A stretch of 33,668 nt of DNA from NCBI GenBank assembly GCA_009777475.1, contig WRLU01000024.1, positions 1 through 33,668 of the forward strand. Reading direction: 5' to 3'. A program made the translations under genes and the position numbers. Each line of letters starts with the position of its first letter. Positions within the stretch are counted from its first letter, which is position 1. Positions 8,349 to 16,349 of the stretch are shown one piece after another. The notes under the pieces are model-generated. The model did no database searches. It was not told where the DNA came from and was given only the letters and a program-made list of their open reading frames with translations. The DNA comes from Oscillospiraceae bacterium (lineage in GTDB: Bacteria > Bacillota > Clostridia > Oscillospirales > UBA929).

Positions 8349-8423
8349 ATATTCTTATTAAAGGCAGCCTATGGGTGCGTTGCTGCGCTGGCTCAAAGAA
8401 ACTTGAAAACAGGTGGGTGTTTT

Positions 8424-9116
8424 ATGCAAATTGAATTTACGGATTTTATGATTGAGCAAGGAATAATAGAATTTAAGGCGTGCAGGGTGCCCGGGCAGAT
8501 GGATGATTTATATTTTCGGTTCAGCTCTGCTTTTGTACCGCGAAACGACTTAATCGCAATAGCACTCTCAACCCTGTGCGGTCAGGCCTATGACCGCATT
8601 CACATTGATTTGGTATTATCTGCCGAGACCATTATGCAACTCGGCGAGTTTACCTCAGCGGAAATAACTTGTGCCGGCACAGATACACAGCCCCCCAAAA
8701 AAACAGGGGGGGAGAACATAGCCCTCAGCTTTTCCGGGGGCTTTGACAGTCTTGCCGCCTTATGTGTCATGCCAGACGAAACAAAGCTGATATCTTTGGA
8801 TTTCGGACATTGGTTTAAAAGGGAAACCGATTTTTTTGAAAAGTTCGACACCAATATTGTGTCTACAAATTTCCGCGTACTCAAGTACGATAAAGCATCG
8901 TGGACATTTATGGGCGTTGCAGCCATATTGTACAGCGATTACCTCGGCATTGGGCATCATGCGTTCGGCACAATATTTGAAAGTGACAAGTGGCGCTTCG
9001 CCACTGTTTCCAAAAATTGTGGGGGGGGGGGGGGAAACCTTCTGGCTCATCAGCCCCAATACCTCCATTCAGCTATGCAGGGATGGACAATTATACCGCT
9101 TTCATCCGGGGAATAA
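8424..9116 (+). CDS. PP-loop ATPase, N-terminal part; frame broken at a G14 tract
   Basis: The N-terminal part of an ATP-pyrophosphatase-fold protein. The PP-loop reads SFSGGFDS (Ser104 to Ser109). It is followed by ISLDFGHWFKRE and WTFMGVAAILYSDYLGIGHHAFGTIFE. This combination resembles QueC/asparagine-synthase-like adenylating enzymes found in accessory or surface-polysaccharide loci (recognition, no search). Such folds activate a carboxyl or carbonyl group by adenylation; the substrate is unknown. I chose the ATG at 8424, with AGGTGG 7 bases upstream, over an in-frame TTG at 8403. At residues 200-204 the frame enters 14 consecutive G and then reads an unrelated 26-residue tail to the stop at 9116, giving 230 residues. 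With 12 or 15 G the frame would join the following ORF and give a protein of 493-494 residues. It sits between dapB and the convergent rsgA operon and has no functional partner nearby. Confidence 0.75.
   Translation: MQIEFTDFMIEQGIIEFKACRVPGQMDDLYFRFSSAFVPRNDLIAIALSTLCGQAYDRIHIDLVLSAETIMQLGEFTSAEITCAGTDTQPPKKTGGENIALSFSGGFDSLAALCVMPDETKLISLDFGHWFKRETDFFEKFDTNIVSTNFRVLKYDKASWTFMGVAAILYSDYLGIGHHAFGTIFESDKWRFATVSKNCGGGGGNLLAHQPQYLHSAMQGWTIIPLSSGE
8691..8712 (+). repeat. Second homopolymer cluster (C6-A7-CA-G7) in the PP-loop gene
   Basis: C6 at 8691-8696, A7 at 8697-8703, then CA and G7 at 8706-8712, immediately before the PP-loop codons. It encodes a linker (QPPKKTGGEN). The frame is intact here, but these runs are additional slippage-prone sites in the same gene. 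Confidence 0.7.
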
Positions 9117-9907
9117 CAGAGGTTGGTACCGCTATGATCGTCAGCCATTATATGCCTGAAAAGGTCATAGACTCCCTCAACTCGTTAGCCGGTAAAAAAT
9201 CAGAAAAGCTGTACAGAAAAAAGCTGCTCATAGACATTACGTGCGAACGCTTTGGCAGAAACATCCAATGCGATGGTGATTTAAATGATGTTTTTGTTCA
9301 AAATAAGCCCAAGTTCGGCGATTTATTTACAGTGGATGTCATATTCCTGTATATTTTGAAGCACAAGGGGATGGAGACCGTTTCAAAAATAGTTGACGGT
9401 ATTCCCCAAGAGGCGGTATCGCTCGTTGAGTCATTATCACTGGACTGGTACGAAAAGCTTAATCCTGCTTTTTTGAATGAAATTCCCGAAAAATTCCGCA
9501 AGTCATATTTGGGGAAGCTTGCTGTGGCGGGAATTACTCCGTATACAGATGAGGATTGGCGGGAATTTCAGATTATTCGTAATTTTTTATTAAGGTACAA
9601 TGTAGATTTATTGTCCTGCACGCTAAAAAATGGAATAGCGGTCGATCCTGGCGATCTGCAATTTGCGGTTGACCGCATGGGGAAACGTGTAACTGAGAGC
9701 TGGCAAGCTATAAATCAGCAAAAACAAGAAATTTCACGGTTGAACGCCATTGTTTCCCGCCATGAATCAGTTATTGCGCAACAGGAAAAAAAGCTGAAGG
9801 CGGAAAGAAGCAAGCTGCGAAGGCTCCGGTCCTCAAAAGCTTGCCGTATTGGACTGTTCCTCACCGCACCGTTGCGGCATATAAAGCGTCTGATAAAAAT
9901 GAGATAG
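8990..9907 (+). CDS. PP-loop ATPase, C-terminal part in the shifted frame
   Basis: This frame is the natural continuation of the gene that begins at 8424. From about 9035 it reads KPSGSSAPIPPFSYAG, then GITEVGTAMIVSHY, a helical middle region and a C-terminal coiled coil (about 9700-9830, QQKQEISRLNAIVSRHE). It ends in a basic tail (SKACRIGLF...RHIKRLIKMR), a style often seen at the end of glycosyltransferase-type proteins (inference). The listed left end is the first GTG of the open frame, and residues encoded before the G tract are probably not real. No good independent ribosome site exists; the ATG at 9083 has only GCAGGG directly against it. I read it as the second half of one gene, in the out-of-frame state or as a pseudogene, not as a separate gene. 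Confidence 0.65.
   Translation: MALRHCFQKLWGGGGKPSGSSAPIPPFSYAGMDNYTAFIRGITEVGTAMIVSHYMPEKVIDSLNSLAGKKSEKLYRKKLLIDITCERFGRNIQCDGDLNDVFVQNKPKFGDLFTVDVIFLYILKHKGMETVSKIVDGIPQEAVSLVESLSLDWYEKLNPAFLNEIPEKFRKSYLGKLAVAGITPYTDEDWREFQIIRNFLLRYNVDLLSCTLKNGIAVDPGDLQFAVDRMGKRVTESWQAINQQKQEISRLNAIVSRHESVIAQQEKKLKAERSKLRRLRSSKACRIGLFLTAPLRHIKRLIKMR
9021..9034 (+). repeat. G14 homopolymer, candidate phase-variation switch
   Basis: Fourteen consecutive G lie inside the PP-loop ATPase gene, exactly where the coding frame changes from 8424-type to 8990-type. Gain of one G or loss of two restores a 493-494 residue protein. Elsewhere in the window runs of G or C are at most about 7-8 bases. Confidence 0.85.
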
Positions 9908-9943
9908 TCAAAACGCCCCATATCCTTTTCAATGCCAGTTGTT

Positions 9944-10804
9944 TCATTCAGCCTCCGAGAGCATCCTTAAATAATTGCCGTATCTCACAGGGTGAATATC
10001 ACCCCGCCCGGCGGCCTCGCTCACGGCACAGCCCAAATCCTTGCCGTGCAGGCAACCTGAAAAACGGCACTGTCCGGCATAGGGTGAAAATTCAGGGAAG
10101 CACTGTGCCAGGTCTCTGGCCGGAATTTTTTCGATGCCATCCAACGAGGCAAAGCCGGGGGTGTCGGCGGCCAAGATGCCGCCAGGCAGTGAAAAAAGCT
10201 CCACCTGCCGGGTTGTGTGTCTGCCGCGGCCTAATTTTCTGCTGATTTCACCGACAGCGCGAGACGGTGCGGGGTCCAGTGCGTTTAACAAGGAAGATTT
10301 TCCAACTCCGGAGCTTCCGGCAAACACAGCGAATTTTCCATTTAATATGTCCGAAAATTCGCCAAGGCCATCTCTCGTTAATGCACTGACCTGAAAAATA
10401 GGAATACCCGATGGACGATAAATAGATATTAAATCCTGGCCCGACTCAAGATCGCATTTGTTAACAGCAATGACAGCGTCAACGCCCTTAGATGCCCCCA
10501 TTATTAGCATTTTATCCAGAATATAAGGTTCGGTTTTCGGCTTGGCGGCACTGGCTAAAATCACAAGCAAGTCTACATTGCAAATGGGCGGGCGTAAAAA
10601 CGAATTTCTGCGAGGCAACAGCTTTTCCATATAGCCGCCGCCACCGGGCAACAAGCGTATTTCAACCATATCCCCCGGAAGGGGTTTGATTTGTTGCTTG
10701 CGGAAAAGACCCCGCGCTTTGCATACAACATCCCCACAAGTGGTGCTAACTGTATAAAATCCGCCTATGCCCTTTGTAATTTGCCCAACATGGAACTCAG
10801 CCAT
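9944..10804 (-). CDS. rsgA: Small ribosomal subunit biogenesis GTPase
   Basis: A circularly permuted GTPase that helps late 30S assembly. 286 residues from the ATG at 10804. An N-terminal OB fold (VGQITKGIGGFYTV) is followed by the permuted G motifs: G4 VNKCD, G1 GSSGVGKSS, the RHTTR switch region and G3 DTPGF. A C-terminal zinc module follows (CRFSGCLHGKDLGC). I preferred 10804, four bases after the kinase stop, because MAEFHVGQITKG matches the family start. The upstream ATG at 10816 abuts its ribosome site. In B. subtilis the neighbouring kinase phosphorylates this GTPase (known), which fits the shared operon. It is the last gene of the long minus-strand run. Confidence 0.94.
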   Translation of the reverse strand: MAEFHVGQITKGIGGFYTVSTTCGDVVCKARGLFRKQQIKPLPGDMVEIRLLPGGGGYMEKLLPRRNSFLRPPICNVDLLVILASAAKPKTEPYILDKMLIMGASKGVDAVIAVNKCDLESGQDLISIYRPSGIPIFQVSALTRDGLGEFSDILNGKFAVFAGSSGVGKSSLLNALDPAPSRAVGEISRKLGRGRHTTRQVELFSLPGGILAADTPGFASLDGIEKIPARDLAQCFPEFSPYAGQCRFSGCLHGKDLGCAVSEAAGRGDIHPVRYGNYLRMLSEAE

Positions 10805-10808
10805 AATA

Positions 10809-12599
10809 TCAGTCATCCTCACCCCCTGGCCCCTGGGAGGCACCCTCAGTTGACCCTTGGCTGATTTGCAGATCTACGGTTGTATATTCAGCAACCTTAT
10901 CACCAACACGCACGCTCTGACCTACTACTTGCCCGGCAGGCTTGTCGCTCGGAACCATATCCTCCCTGCCCCGTTCTAATCTCTCAGTGATTAAAACAGC
11001 GCGGGCATCTTGGAGGCTCCGCCCGACCAGACGCGGCATTGTCACCTCCCCGGCGATTGGTCCTAGACTGACAAAAACGGTAATCTCATCACCCTTGAAC
11101 ACGGTCTCGCCCGAAGCCGGCTCGGTTCTGATAACGCTTCCCTCTAAAACATCTGGATCTACAATTTTCTCTATTTTAGCTACAAGACCGTCATTTTGCA
11201 ATGCGAGAGTTGCCTGTGCCTGCCGTTTGCCGTTTTGATCCTGTAAAATAAAGCCTTCCTTGCCTAAGCTTATAACAAGAGATATTTTAGTACCCCTGGA
11301 GGTCTGTTTCCCTGGCTTAGGTTTTTGCGATATAATAGTGTTGACTTCATAAATATCGCTGTATTCCCATTCACAGTCGTTATGCTCGGCAATGACAAAC
11401 TCATCCTCGTATTCACGAATCAGTGCCTCTGAATAGTATTTGCCTGACAAATCCGGTATGGGAAGTTTTTTTGTTATTTCCGGGGCAAACAGATCTGCCG
11501 CCATGGCGTAAACCCACCAACCCAAAATAGACAGAACAAGCATTACAAAAAACACAGCTAAAAGAACGGCTATTGTGTCACTGGATTTCTTGGTTTTCCA
11601 GTTTTCGTCATCCCTGGCATCTTGATTGAAGCTTGATCGTTTTTTGCTGTTAGGATTGATGGACACGGACACGGTTTTAGGCTGAGCAATAGGTGAAGCC
11701 AAATCAATTGCCGGGGCATCGGCACGGTTATGATGCGGACGTAAATCGTCAATGGCGTAATCAAACATAATCGCCGGGTTTTTTCTAAATTCCTCTAAGT
11801 CGTGCAACATATCCTCGGCGCGTGCATATCTTTTTGCCAGGGCTGGCGCCATGGCTTTAATGGTGATGATTTCAAGTGCCTCAGGTATATCCTCGTTGAT
11901 TTCCCGCGGTGTTAGTGGCATGGAATTGATGTGCTGTATTGCCACCGAAACAGGAGAATCCCCTTCAAAGGGAAGTCTGCCAGTGAGCATTTCGTACATA
12001 ACCACTCCCACCGAATATAAATCACTGCGCTGGTCAATAGTGCTGCCCTTTGCTTGCTCAGGTGAGATATAATGCACAGACCCCAGTGCTTCCTGCTTTA
12101 GAGTGTGTTGCTTGGAGGCTATTCGGGCTATGCCGAAATCGGCTACCCTTACACTGCCGTCGCGCAGTACCATTATGTTGTGAGGCTTAATATCTCTATG
12201 AACAATATCCTTGCTGTGTGCGTGGGAAAGTGCCTTTACAATCTGGGAGGCAAAGTGCAGAGCCTCGCGCCACGAAAGAATACCCTTTTTGGACATATAT
12301 TGCTTTAAGGTGATGCCGTCAACTAATTCCATAACAATATATTGCATCTCACTCGAGCGAGAAACGTCATGTACTGCCACAATATTAGGGTGATTAAGCA
12401 TTGCAACTGCCTTGCTCTCATCGTGGAAACGCCGCCGGAATTCATCATCATCGGCAAACTCCTCCTTCAGGATCTTAACTGCAACCAAACGGTTAAGTGC
12501 GTGACAGCGCGCTTTGTAGACGTACGCCATTCCGCCCACGCCCATAACCTCCAGCAGCTCATATCTGCCATCCAGCATTTTACCTATATACTTATCCAT
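10809..12599 (-). CDS. prkC: PASTA-domain Ser/Thr protein kinase (PrkC/PknB type)
   Basis: A membrane kinase that senses muropeptides or lipid II and phosphorylates cytoplasmic targets. 596 residues. The kinase domain (about 12-275) has GVGGMA in the glycine loop, Lys42 in VAVKIL, HRDIKPHN at 134-141 and DFG at 154-156. A juxtamembrane linker is followed by one transmembrane helix (about 342-366). Three extracellular PASTA-like domains follow (about 375-446, 447-511 and 512-582). The first is divergent and long. The C-terminus is Gly/Asp/Glu rich. It lies 46 bases after its cognate phosphatase gene and just before rsgA, the standard arrangement in Bacillota. Confidence 0.95.
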   Translation of the reverse strand: MDKYIGKMLDGRYELLEVMGVGGMAYVYKARCHALNRLVAVKILKEEFADDDEFRRRFHDESKAVAMLNHPNIVAVHDVSRSSEMQYIVMELVDGITLKQYMSKKGILSWREALHFASQIVKALSHAHSKDIVHRDIKPHNIMVLRDGSVRVADFGIARIASKQHTLKQEALGSVHYISPEQAKGSTIDQRSDLYSVGVVMYEMLTGRLPFEGDSPVSVAIQHINSMPLTPREINEDIPEALEIITIKAMAPALAKRYARAEDMLHDLEEFRKNPAIMFDYAIDDLRPHHNRADAPAIDLASPIAQPKTVSVSINPNSKKRSSFNQDARDDENWKTKKSSDTIAVLLAVFFVMLVLSILGWWVYAMAADLFAPEITKKLPIPDLSGKYYSEALIREYEDEFVIAEHNDCEWEYSDIYEVNTIISQKPKPGKQTSRGTKISLVISLGKEGFILQDQNGKRQAQATLALQNDGLVAKIEKIVDPDVLEGSVIRTEPASGETVFKGDEITVFVSLGPIAGEVTMPRLVGRSLQDARAVLITERLERGREDMVPSDKPAGQVVGQSVRVGDKVAEYTTVDLQISQGSTEGASQGPGGEDD

Positions 12600-12645
12600 A
12601 ACCCAGCCCCTCTGGTTTTGTTACCCATATACATTAAGGGTAATA

Positions 12646-13383
12646 TCATATCGACAGCAGGATAATTGTTATATTATCCGGCCCGCCGCGTTCATTTGCC
12701 ATAGCAACTAATCTTTCACAGCACAGAGAGGTGTCCCCGCCATGCAGTACTTCATATAAAATTTCCATGTCATCAACGGCATTGGTCAGACCGTCAGAAC
12801 AGAGTAGAAGGAAATCCCCGCTTGTGAGATCAACCGAAAAAACATCGGGTGAGACGTCATTTTCCGTGCCTAAGGCGCGCGTGATTATATTTTTGCTTGG
12901 ATGATTTTTTACCTGATCGGGCGATAACTCACCCCGGTAAAGCAGGTCTTCTACCACAGAATGGTCTCGGGTAATTCGTTCTATGCCCTCCTCTCTGTCG
13001 ATGATATAGGCCCGGCTGTCTCCCACGTTGGCGATAACAGCTAATCCGGAGGTAACAACAGCCCCAACCAAGGTAGTACCCATTCCGTAGTATGAGGTAT
13101 CCGAGCGGGCTTTTTCATAAACTCGCCGATTAGCCTCATCAACAGCGTCCCGCACGGCGTTCTGCACAGCGGCAACATCCATATCGGAGCCTAAGACCAA
13201 GCGCAAAGTACCCACAAAGGCATCTACAGCCACAAAGCTAGCCACATTGCCCGATTTCGCTCCGCCCATTCCATCGCAAACAGCCAGTATCCCCTGCGAG
13301 CTTTCGTGCAGAACCTCAAGATGAAAGGCATCTTGGTTTTGCTCTCTTGCTAATCCGCAATCGGTTATTCCCCAAGCAGTCAC
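12646..13383 (-). CDS. stp: PP2C-family Ser/Thr phosphatase (Stp/PrpC)
   Basis: A metal-dependent phosphatase that reverses PrkC phosphorylation. 245 residues. PPM motifs in order: DCGLAREQNQDAF, VCDGMGGAKSGN, NVGDSRAYI, ITRDHSVVEDL, LLLCSDGLTNAV and GGPDNITII. These supply the aspartates that bind Mn/Mg. The start is the GTG at 13383, because AAGGAGGT sits 6 bases upstream and the product begins VTAWGITDCG, as in the family. The longer open frame to 13443 would run into rlmN. The gap to rlmN is 19 bases. Confidence 0.95.
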   Translation of the reverse strand: MTAWGITDCGLAREQNQDAFHLEVLHESSQGILAVCDGMGGAKSGNVASFVAVDAFVGTLRLVLGSDMDVAAVQNAVRDAVDEANRRVYEKARSDTSYYGMGTTLVGAVVTSGLAVIANVGDSRAYIIDREEGIERITRDHSVVEDLLYRGELSPDQVKNHPSKNIITRALGTENDVSPDVFSVDLTSGDFLLLCSDGLTNAVDDMEILYEVLHGGDTSLCCERLVAMANERGGPDNITIILLSI

Positions 13384-13402
13384 GGATTTACCTCCTTTCC
13401 TA

Positions 13403-14422
13403 TTACAAATTCCTTTTTGCGGCCAGCTGGCCGCAAGCGGCATTGATATCAGAGCCTAATGTTCTTCTCACAGTTACATCACAGCAGGAGAGCTGCCGGG
13501 CAAAGATTCGTATACGATCAGGGTCTGACGGCTGATAGGGCCTTGGGTAAACAGGGTTATATGGAATCAGGTTAATATGTCCGGTTTGCCCTGCCAGTAA
13601 ACGGTTCAGCTTCCGTGCATGGATGTCTGTATCGTTGATGCCCTTCAGCATGACATACTCATAAGATATTCTGCGCCGAGTATTCTGGAAATAGTGCTTA
13701 CAGCTTGCTATTAATGCATCTATCGGATATTTTTTGGCAATTGGCATGATTTTACGCCTTGTTTCATCGTCCGGTGCGTGAAGAGAAACCGAAAGGGTTA
13801 CTGGCATACCTAAAAGTGAAAGACGGTCTATTTCAGGGACCAATCCGCAGGTGGAAATTGAAATATTCCTCAAACTGAGTTTTTTTCCTTCCGGGTGAGA
13901 TACTAAACGCAAAAAGCGTGTTGTATTTTCAAAATTGTCTAATGGCTCACCCATTCCCATTATAACCAGCCGATTGATTTGGGTCCTGCATCGCAGAACC
14001 TGACCTAATATTTCACCGGCGGTAAGATTTCGAGCCAGCCCCGAGGCACACGAGGCACAGAAGCTGCAGCCCTGGCGGCATCCGGCTTGGGTAGAAACAC
14101 AGAGGGAGGTACCCGTTTCATATTGCATGAGTGCCGACTCAACTCTTTCACCATCGGCAAGCTCCCATAAAATCTTCTGTGTGCCGTCCCGGGATTGCAG
14201 CCGCTCAACCTCAAAAGGTGCTTCAACCGAGAAATCAATATTCAACCTCTCCCTTAGATTTTTTGGCAAATCAGTCATTTCATCAAATGACTTTGCCCCC
14301 CGGTGCAACCAGGAAAATATCTGCTTGCCGCGCCAGGCCGGCTGGTTCAAACTTTCCATAAATTCGGAAAGCTCTCCGGGGAAAAGCGAGAGCGGGTCTA
14401 AGAACCTTTTTGCATCAGACAT
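13403..14422 (-). CDS. rlmN: 23S rRNA (adenine-2503-C2)/tRNA-A37 methyltransferase, radical SAM
   Basis: Methylates C2 of A2503 in 23S rRNA and A37 in some tRNAs. 339 residues. The radical-SAM cluster cysteines are Cys115, Cys119 and Cys122 (GCRQGCSFC). The methyl-carrying C-terminal cysteine is about Cys330 in DINAACGQLA. GMGEPLDN and SVSLHAPDD are also typical. The start overlaps the end of rsmB by 25 bases, suggesting translational coupling. Confidence 0.96.
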   Translation of the reverse strand: MSDAKRFLDPLSLFPGELSEFMESLNQPAWRGKQIFSWLHRGAKSFDEMTDLPKNLRERLNIDFSVEAPFEVERLQSRDGTQKILWELADGERVESALMQYETGTSLCVSTQAGCRQGCSFCASCASGLARNLTAGEILGQVLRCRTQINRLVIMGMGEPLDNFENTTRFLRLVSHPEGKKLSLRNISISTCGLVPEIDRLSLLGMPVTLSVSLHAPDDETRRKIMPIAKKYPIDALIASCKHYFQNTRRRISYEYVMLKGINDTDIHARKLNRLLAGQTGHINLIPYNPVYPRPYQPSDPDRIRIFARQLSCCDVTVRRTLGSDINAACGQLAAKRNL

Positions 14423-15639
14423 ATAAAAAAACCGTCCGTATCATGTTTATGTGGGAAAAGGGAAACATACCCATCCAGGCATTTCCCGGCTATGGGAATA
14501 GAAAATTGCCGGGGGGAAAAATCTGTGTTCTGCTCTAAAAAGGCATAGACAACACCGCTGTTTTCATCAGGGAAAATTGTACAGGTTGAGTATAAAAGCA
14601 ACCCACCGGGTCTGAGCACCTTGCTGGCATTTTTGAGGATTGACAGCTGTAATTCCGGTAAAGGGGCGATTTTTTCCGGGGTTTTGAAGCGTATATCCGG
14701 TTTTTTTCTAAGCACCCCAAACCCTGAACATGGTACATCGCATATAACCGCATCAAATTTGTCCTGTGGCTGCTCGGTGCGGGCATCGGCTTGTGCAACC
14801 CTGATATTTGACAGACCCAGTGCCGAGGCACCATTCCGGATTTTGCACAGCTTATCGGCGGCAATATCGGTAGCATATACAACTCCTTTGTTCTCCATAG
14901 CCATTCCCGCCATCAGGCTTTTGCCGCCAGGAGCGGCACAACAGTCCCAAATACGCATTCCCGGCTTAGGGTCAAGTGCTAAAACAGCCAAACGAGCCGC
15001 CGGGTCAGCTACAATTCCCTGGCCACGGCCAATCAGCTGTGGCAAATTTTCAGGGGTGTTGCCCAAATAGCACCCTTCAAGTTTGGGGTGGGGGTTCATC
15101 CTCTGGGGTAATGGGTCGCGGCGCAAAGGATTTTTTTGAAAATACAGCGGCGGCACTGTATTTGAGGCGGCGAAAAACTTGTCAACCTCATTTTCGGGCA
15201 TAAACCCTAAAAGCCTCTGATGGAGCCATATGGGCATACTGTACCGGGTGCATATATCATCCGTAACAGGCGGAGTACCAGGGATTTTCCGCAAAACGGC
15301 ATTGACTAGCCTTGCCGCGTGAGGGGCGGTTTTTCGCGCTGATTTTACCGATTCGTTTACAATAGCGTAGAGCGGAATACGGTCGGTAAACCATATCTGG
15401 TAAACACCAAGCCGTAAAATATCCAGTATCTGCGGCTGGGTTTTGCGGAAATTAACTTGCTCTTTAAGAGCTAAATCAATCAGGCTGCTGTTTTGCACCG
15501 TTCCATAACAGAGCTGCAATGCCAGAGAGCGGTCACATCCGGAGAGTTTTTTTCCAAGAGCCTCTAGTGACTTGTCCAATCCCGCCCCGCTGCGGCGGCA
15601 TTTGCCCAAGGCACTTAGGGCGGCACTGCGCGCATCCAT
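14398..15639 (-). CDS. rsmB: 16S rRNA (cytosine-967-C5) methyltransferase
   Basis: 413 residues. An N-terminal NusB-like RNA-binding domain (about 1-135) is followed by a Rossmann methyltransferase. SAM loop: WDCCAAPGGKS. The two family cysteines sit in DVPCSGFGVLRKKPDI and YSTCTIFPDEN, with the latter expected to be the nucleophile. It shares one base (TGATG) with the stop of the upstream metallopeptidase gene and overlaps rlmN downstream, so it is tightly coupled on both sides. Confidence 0.95.
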   Translation of the reverse strand: MDARSAALSALGKCRRSGAGLDKSLEALGKKLSGCDRSLALQLCYGTVQNSSLIDLALKEQVNFRKTQPQILDILRLGVYQIWFTDRIPLYAIVNESVKSARKTAPHAARLVNAVLRKIPGTPPVTDDICTRYSMPIWLHQRLLGFMPENEVDKFFAASNTVPPLYFQKNPLRRDPLPQRMNPHPKLEGCYLGNTPENLPQLIGRGQGIVADPAARLAVLALDPKPGMRIWDCCAAPGGKSLMAGMAMENKGVVYATDIAADKLCKIRNGASALGLSNIRVAQADARTEQPQDKFDAVICDVPCSGFGVLRKKPDIRFKTPEKIAPLPELQLSILKNASKVLRPGGLLLYSTCTIFPDENSGVVYAFLEQNTDFSPRQFSIPIAGKCLDGYVSLFPHKHDTDGFFICLMQKGS

Positions 15640-16331
15640 CAGCGGCGGCGATTGCTTAAAAGAATCAATCTCAAAAGCTGTGCCAGTGATACTGCCATTG
15701 CCGCAACATAAGTCATAGCGGCTGCGTTTAAAACCTTTTTGGCGGCGTACAGCTCATCTGAGTCTAGCATTCCGCCCGATTCTAACGTGGCTAATGCCCG
15801 CCTGGAGGCATTAAACTCTACTGGCAGTGTGACAACCTGGAACAAAAACGCCACAGCAAAACACAAAACTCCAATTCGGAACAAGAACTCAAAGCTGCTG
15901 ATAAATAACCCCATCAGTATAAGCGGCATAGCCAGATTAGAGGCAAGCTGAGTTATCGGTACAATGCTCATGCGCAAGCGTGCTGGACCGTATCCTTGGG
16001 CATACTGAGCGGCATGTCCCGCTTCGTGGGCTGCCACGCCTATCGCCGCTACAGAGGCTTGGGCATAAACCGATTGTGACAACCGGATGACATTCCTTCG
16101 CGGATCGTAATGATCCGTTAGATTTCCCCCCGTCTGCTCAACTGTTACATGGGAAGCCTCATTTAGCTGGCAAACCCGGCGCGCAGCATCAGCCCCCGTA
16201 AGCCTTCTCCGTGAAGGTATTTGGGAATATTTTTTGAATGTGCCTGACACCCTGAATTGGCAAATCATAGCAAAAATGGCGGTTGGTGCAACTAGAAGCA
16301 AAAGATAAATATCTAAACCATAAATTTGCAT
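15639..16331 (-). CDS. Membrane zinc metallopeptidase, YugP family
   Basis: 230 residues. An N-terminal transmembrane helix (LYLLLLVAPTAIFAM-like, from about residue 6) is followed by a cytoplasmic-style segment. The zinc motif is HEAGH in AAHEAGHAAQYAQGYGP, and two or three further hydrophobic segments lie toward the C-terminus. It matches the neutral zinc metallopeptidase YugP/PF04298 group, whose substrates are not known. Its place between fmt and rsmB is common in Clostridia. AAGGAGG is present about 10 bases before the ATG. Confidence 0.88.
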   Translation of the reverse strand: MQIYGLDIYLLLLVAPTAIFAMICQFRVSGTFKKYSQIPSRRRLTGADAARRVCQLNEASHVTVEQTGGNLTDHYDPRRNVIRLSQSVYAQASVAAIGVAAHEAGHAAQYAQGYGPARLRMSIVPITQLASNLAMPLILMGLFISSFEFLFRIGVLCFAVAFLFQVVTLPVEFNASRRALATLESGGMLDSDELYAAKKVLNAAAMTYVAAMAVSLAQLLRLILLSNRRR

Positions 16332-16349
16332 TAAAGCTCATCCTCCTTG

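Noticed and set aside
8836..9159. Third frame across the G14 tract (reads FWLISPNTS... after the tract)
   Set aside because: It stops at 9159 and its upstream part is antisensible noise relative to the PP-loop frame. The 8990-9907 frame gives the long continuation.
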